Source of the DNA: Deltaproteobacteria bacterium | Lineage (GTDB): Bacteria > Desulfobacterota > JADFXK01 | Direction: 5' to 3' | Assembly: GCA_015233295.1 (NCBI GenBank) | Contig: JADFYC010000119.1 | Location: 1 to 9,692, forward strand | Length of the DNA: 9,692 bases | Shown: piece after piece, positions 6,942 through 9,692 of the stretch | How the letters are laid out: each line of letters opens with the position of its first letter | How positions within the stretch are numbered: position 1 is the first letter of the stretch | The notes under the pieces: model-generated | Told to the model about the DNA's origin: nothing | Seen by the model: only the letters and a program-made list of their open reading frames with translations | Databases searched by the model: none | Position numbers and translations under genes: made by a program

Positions 6942-7755
6942 TCATTTTGTCAAACAACTTCCCGGCCACCAGGCGGACGGCTATTTCGGCAAAGACTGAG
7001 GCGGTGAAAAACCAGCCGGAATCCATCACCCCAATTTTCTTAGCGTAACCATCGACGAGAAAAAATACGGGGGCATAAGCCGTCCAGACCAACAGGCAAG
7101 TTAGCAGCAACAGGATAACATTCCGATCCTTCAATATATCCGCGATCTCCGGCCATCTTATCCGATCCCCCCCCCGGCCTTCCCCTCGCGCTGCCTCGCC
7201 CCTTATCAGGGCCAACAAAGGAAAAGCCAAAATTAACATTATAGCCGAGTAATCCAGCAAATAAAGAAAGCTGCCGGTAGACCTGGTCACCAGCCCGGCC
7301 AGCGGAGGAATGATTCCGTACGGCACCAAAGTCAGGGCGGTGATAACCCCGAAAGCCTGGCCGCTCCTCTTCTGGGGGATATAGCTAACAATCAAGGCGG
7401 TGGCGGCAGTGACCAAGACCGTGTGGACAGCCCCGTGAAACACCCGAACCAGAGACATCGCCCACCAGTTGTTGGCCAAATGGTACAGTAACAATGCGAT
7501 GATCACCGAAGCAACGCCATAGGTCATCCATTTCTTGGCATTGCCGGGATGAAATAAAGGGCTGATCAGCGGCCGGATGACCAGGGTGGCCAGGGCGAAT
7601 AGACCTATTAACAGACCAAACCATTTTGGGGCGATGGGCAAGGTGGCCAGAAACCGTTCAAATCCATAAAATATGGCCATGTTGCTGAAGGCTATAAAAA
7701 TCACTCCATTCAGCGCCACAAATTCCTTGGTGAACAGTTTGTCCTCAGCCGGCAT
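6766..7755 (-). pseudogene. Major facilitator superfamily permease, C-terminally truncated
   Basis: This is an inner-membrane MFS transporter of unknown substrate. The start ATG at 7753-7755 has an ACGGAG ribosome site. The first 275-280 residues look normal: an N-terminal six-helix bundle with FERFLATLP and FHPGNAKKWM, a central loop rich in Arg/Gly/Glu (185-200), then the first helices of the second bundle (213-235, 246-262) and the loop RLVAGKLFDKMSK (261-273). After about residue 276 the frame passes into livH DNA and encodes out-of-frame sequence (ALQVVRLAGHRSS...) to an accidental stop at 6766. About 110-120 residues of a roughly 400-residue transporter are missing, so it is probably non-functional. 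The gene begins 76 bases after the FAD-subunit gene. It may have served the same pathway as those subunits, but that is only positional inference. Confidence 0.85.
6905..6945. other. Deletion or assembly junction between the MFS gene and livH
   Basis: Reading on the minus strand, MFS-like coding (LFDKMSKVILLA) is recognisable to about 6925, while livH-like coding in the +1 frame (DLPLEPYRLFGWL) is recognisable from about 6920. The breakpoint therefore lies within this stretch. No repeat, integrase or insertion sequence is seen at the join, which fits an illegitimate deletion or a contig misjoin. The missing material includes the MFS end, the livH start and probably livG, since livG usually lies next to livH. 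Confidence 0.75.
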
Positions 7756-7802
7756 AATTGCTCCGTCCTGTCTTTTTGGAGGTATCTTTCTGTTCCGGCT
7801 GC

Positions 7803-7839
7803 CTGGTTAACTGCACTGCCGGTCATGGTCTTTAACCAG
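7803..7839 (-). promoter_or_regulatory. Hairpin overlapping the stop codon of the FAD-subunit gene
   Basis: A perfect 8-bp inverted repeat (ctggttaa 7803-7810, ttaaccag 7832-7839) encloses a 21-base loop. One arm includes the TAA stop of the FAD-subunit gene. No T-run follows on the minus strand. It could be a weak attenuator or processing site between the hydroxylase genes and the MFS gene, or chance. Confidence 0.3.
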
Positions 7840-8674
7840 CGTAGTTCATCAATCGCAACAGCAGATTTCCGGCCACGGTGCGACGATAAGCCCCGCCGGC
7901 CCGGATGTCGTCGATGGGAGATACGGCTGTCTGCGCCAGAGCCGCGGCATGGTCCAGGACATCCCGGGAGATAACCCGGCCCTCCAGGGCGCTCTCAACT
8001 TCGACTGACCTGATCACTGTCGGTCCGACACTACCCCAGGCCAGCCGAGCCTGGTCAATCCGGCCGGAATCGGACACCTGGAGGAGAGCCGCCAGGCTGA
8101 CCACGGCGATGGCCAGGGCTTTTCTTTGGCCAACCTTTTCGAAGTGATGCACGTTATAATCAGCCGATTTTCTCAGCCAGACACCGGTCAACAATTGGCC
8201 CGGTCCCAGACTTGTCTTTCCCGGCCCCAGGATGAATCGGCTCAAAGGCAATCGTTGCGCGCCATCGCCCCATCTCACTTCCACCTCCGCGTCCAGAACA
8301 TAGAGCGGCGGTAAGGTATCACCGGCCGGAGAGGCCGTCACCACGTTACCGCCAATCGTCCCCATGTTACGGACGGGTGGAGAGCCCAGGACGCCCAGCG
8401 CCTGAATCAGAATGGGAAAATGCTTCTGGATAACGGAGTCGGCCAGTAAGGCGCGATGGGTCGTCGCGGCCCCGATGTAAACTTCATCCCCGTGATCCCG
8501 GACGCCTTTTAAATCTTCAATCCGCTCCAGGCAGATCAGGCTGGACGCGACGATCAATCCGGCTCGCAGCTTGACCAGCACGTCCGTCCCCCCGGCATAG
8601 ATGGCGGCCTCGGGCCGGCGATGGAGCAGATCCCACAATTCATCCAACGTCCGAGGCAAAAATACCTCTCGCAT
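7832..8674 (-). CDS. Molybdenum hydroxylase FAD-binding subunit (CoxM / XdhB-like)
   Basis: This is the medium, FAD-binding subunit of a xanthine dehydrogenase/CO dehydrogenase-family molybdenum hydroxylase. Its FAD carries electrons from the iron-sulfur subunit to an acceptor. The 280-residue product has the usual length (about 280-290). FAD-binding motifs are visible: YAGGTDVLVK (26-35) and the RNMGTIGGNVVTASPAGD block (102-119). The C-terminal CO-dehydrogenase-flavoprotein domain runs from about 175 to 275 and includes KVGQRKALAIAVVSLA and AGGAYRRTVAGNLL. The ATG at 8672-8674 lies three bases after the stop of the [2Fe-2S] subunit gene, with GAGGAAGG upstream, so the pair is translationally coupled. 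The large molybdopterin-binding subunit is not adjacent. The true substrate (xanthine, nicotinate, an aryl-CoA, CO or another) cannot be told from this subunit. Confidence 0.93.
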   Translation of the reverse strand: MREVFLPRTLDELWDLLHRRPEAAIYAGGTDVLVKLRAGLIVASSLICLERIEDLKGVRDHGDEVYIGAATTHRALLADSVIQKHFPILIQALGVLGSPPVRNMGTIGGNVVTASPAGDTLPPLYVLDAEVEVRWGDGAQRLPLSRFILGPGKTSLGPGQLLTGVWLRKSADYNVHHFEKVGQRKALAIAVVSLAALLQVSDSGRIDQARLAWGSVGPTVIRSVEVESALEGRVISRDVLDHAAALAQTAVSPIDDIRAGGAYRRTVAGNLLLRLMNYAG

Positions 8675-8677
8675 GGG

Positions 8678-9142
8678 TTAGCCTTCCTCCCGTAGGGCAG
8701 CCATCTCCACCGCATCGACAATCTTCTGGTAACCGGTGCAGCGACACAGGTTGCCACTCAACCCCTCTCTTATCTCAGAGCGAGAAGGGTCGGGCCGACG
8801 CCCCAGCAAATCAACCGCGGCCAGGACCATTCCGGGAGTGCAAAAGCCGCACTGCACCGCTCCAGCTTGGACAAAAGCCTCCTGGACCGGATGCCGTCCC
8901 GCGGCGCCTGACAACCCCTCGATCGTCGTCACTTCCCGGCCCTGGAGTTGGGCGGCCAGCATCAAGCAAGACAGGCGGCTTTGGCCATCCACCAGGATAG
9001 TACAAGCACCGCATTCACCAGAACCGCACGATTCCTTAGTCCCAGTCAGATCGAGTTCTTCCCGCAACAAGTCCACCACCCGGACATCGGACGGGACCGT
9101 CAGCCCTATTTCTCGACCATTTAAAACAAAGTTGATCTTCAA
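8678..9142 (-). CDS. Molybdenum hydroxylase [2Fe-2S] subunit (CoxS / XdhC-like small subunit)
   Basis: This 154-residue small subunit carries two [2Fe-2S] clusters that pass electrons from the molybdenum site to FAD. All eight ligands are present: Cys39, 44, 47 and 59 in an N-terminal ferredoxin fold (CGSGECGAC), and Cys98, 101, 133 and 135 in the C-terminal helical domain (QCGFCTPG and LCRCTGY). The glutamine before Cys98, which in the family approaches the molybdopterin cofactor, is kept. The length is typical (150-165). The start is a TTG at 9140-9142, six bases after GGGAG; no ATG fits. It is the first gene of the minus-strand run, followed after three bases by the FAD subunit. The ribosome site lies at the edge of a long inverted repeat (9151-9321), which could affect translation. 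Confidence 0.95.
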   Translation of the reverse strand: MKINFVLNGREIGLTVPSDVRVVDLLREELDLTGTKESCGSGECGACTILVDGQSRLSCLMLAAQLQGREVTTIEGLSGAAGRHPVQEAFVQAGAVQCGFCTPGMVLAAVDLLGRRPDPSRSEIREGLSGNLCRCTGYQKIVDAVEMAALREEG

Positions 9143-9150
9143 TGGTTACT

Positions 9151-9321
9151 CCCAATGTTGTTGAATTAAGACGCGGTCATGACCATCTTCGGATGTGATT
9201 AGGATTCCTCACATTCGTTCGGAATGACAAATTTACATCGTCATTTCGGATGGTCCACTTCTCTGTGATTTCGAGCGAAGCGAGAAATCTTAACGTCGTT
9301 GCTTAATTCAACAGCATTGGG
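9151..9321. repeat. Nested inverted-repeat element upstream of the [2Fe-2S] subunit gene
   Basis: The outer arms cccaatgttgttgaattaag (9151-9170) and cttaattcaacagcattggg (9302-9321) are reverse complements at 19 of 20 positions. They enclose 131 bases holding a diverged (9202-9230) and a well-kept (9267-9293) copy of the dispersed gagcgaagcgag repeat in opposite orientation. The layout resembles a small non-autonomous element (MITE-like) or a large cruciform. No target-site duplication is evident at the edges. The left arm begins next to the ribosome site of the minus-strand gene starting at 9142, so the leader of that mRNA could fold over it. Confidence 0.6.
9202..9293. repeat. Two further copies of the dispersed repeat, inverted
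   Basis: Positions 9267-9293 (gatttcgagcgaagcgag...) match 1948-1974 almost exactly, the only difference being at the 5' edge. Positions 9202-9230 (ggattcctcacattcg... ending ggaatgacaa) are a diverged copy in the opposite orientation, related to the copy at 1869-1899. A short fragment, gtcatttcgga (9240-9250), lies between them. The same arrangement of facing copies as at 1869-1974 suggests that the inverted pair is the unit that spreads. Confidence 0.7.
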
Positions 9322-9625
9322 TTTGGGAACGCCCCGGTCATGTCTGAAACCCGAAAAGGCCAACCCTGACCCGGCGGATAAGTCAAAAATACTTTGCATT
9401 TTTCCTTCGCTTGGAGTAAAAGGAAGGCAAAGCCGATGGATAAAATCTATTCAGCATGACCAACCTCCCCAACCACTGCCTGTGATAGCCATCCCAAATT
9501 GAAATATTATATTCTTTGTGGGTTATTTTAAAGGCAAAACGCGTGGGGCCCGTGCGAAGAGCGAGGACGCAGAAATTTCATCGCTCTTGAACATGCTGAG
9601 ATGAATCGATAGATCCGCCCGAAAT
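9322..9625. other. Intergenic region without a recognised gene
   Basis: I see no convincing coding sequence here on either strand. The + frame 9299-9502 encodes a low-complexity, proline- and lysine-rich peptide unlike a known protein and starts inside the inverted-repeat element. Two weak hairpins occur: an imperfect one around 9392-9432 (ctttgc / gcaaag ends) and an 8-bp one (aagagcga 9557-9564, tcgctctt 9581-9588, loop 16). Neither has a T-run. The stretch probably carries the promoter of the minus-strand genes, but I cannot place it. Confidence 0.4.
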
Positions 9626-9691
9626 CTATGTGCCCTCGGCATCTTGCTCTTCTTTGAAATATTCATAGACTGCAATGAAAGGACGATTTTC
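9626..9691 (-). CDS. Possible C-terminal end of a minus-strand gene entering from the right edge
   Basis: One minus-strand frame is open from the edge for 21 codons and ends in TAG at 9626-9628. It reads NRPFIAVYEYFKEEQDAEGT, which has the amphipathic, charged look of a real protein C-terminus. Another minus frame is open longer (about 56 codons, to roughly 9523) but is rich in Ser, Lys and Arg and looks less protein-like. The fragment is too short to name, and chance is quite possible. Confidence 0.25.
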   Translation of the reverse strand, partial: ENRPFIAVYEYFKEEQDAEGT

Positions 9692-9692
9692 A

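Noticed and set aside
8736..9164. Long + frame of 142 codons opposite the [2Fe-2S] subunit gene
   Set aside because: Antisense shadow; the minus strand carries all eight cluster cysteines.
9551..9588. Decayed copy of the dispersed repeat (gcgaagagcgag) or a terminator
   Set aside because: Similarity to the repeat is limited to a few bases, and the 8-bp hairpin has no T-run on either strand.

Overview
The window looks like a bacterial chromosome segment from an anaerobic or syntrophic member of the Desulfobacterota (Deltaproteobacteria) or a close relative. This is inferred from three things: the pairing of a branched-chain-amino-acid-type (HAAT) ABC transporter with a phenylacetate-CoA-ligase-like enzyme, the sequence style of those proteins, and dispersed 'gagcgaagcgag' repeats that I recall as common in such genomes. 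No rRNA or other taxonomic marker is present.

Layout. The left edge holds the 3' end of an alanine racemase gene on the + strand (to 389). All other recognised genes are on the minus strand, so they read from right to left: a [2Fe-2S] subunit (8678-9142) and an FAD subunit (7832-8674) of a molybdenum hydroxylase; an MFS permease that has lost its 3' part (about 6920-7755); a LivH permease that has lost its 5' part (6402-6941); LivM (5289-6398); a periplasmic substrate-binding protein (3838-5106); LivF ATPase (2901-3716); a small exported or membrane-anchored protein of unknown function (2178-2861); and, after a terminator and an inverted-repeat pair, a divergent phenylacetate-CoA-ligase-family protein (510-1793). 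The right end (9143-9692) is mostly non-coding. It contains more copies of the dispersed repeat inside a longer inverted repeat, and possibly the last codons of another minus-strand gene.

How the genes fit together. The substrate-binding protein, LivM, LivF and the CoA ligase form a familiar 'import an organic acid, then activate it with CoA' arrangement. The molybdenum hydroxylase subunits could hydroxylate an aromatic or N-heterocyclic compound. The system is incomplete as seen. LivG, the first half of LivH, the end of the MFS permease and the molybdopterin-binding large subunit are all missing. The MFS and LivH remnants are joined directly near 6905-6945. This is best explained by one deletion that also removed livG, or by an assembly chimera. 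That junction is the most notable feature. I see no convincing new defence system, CRISPR array, RNA gene or transposase.
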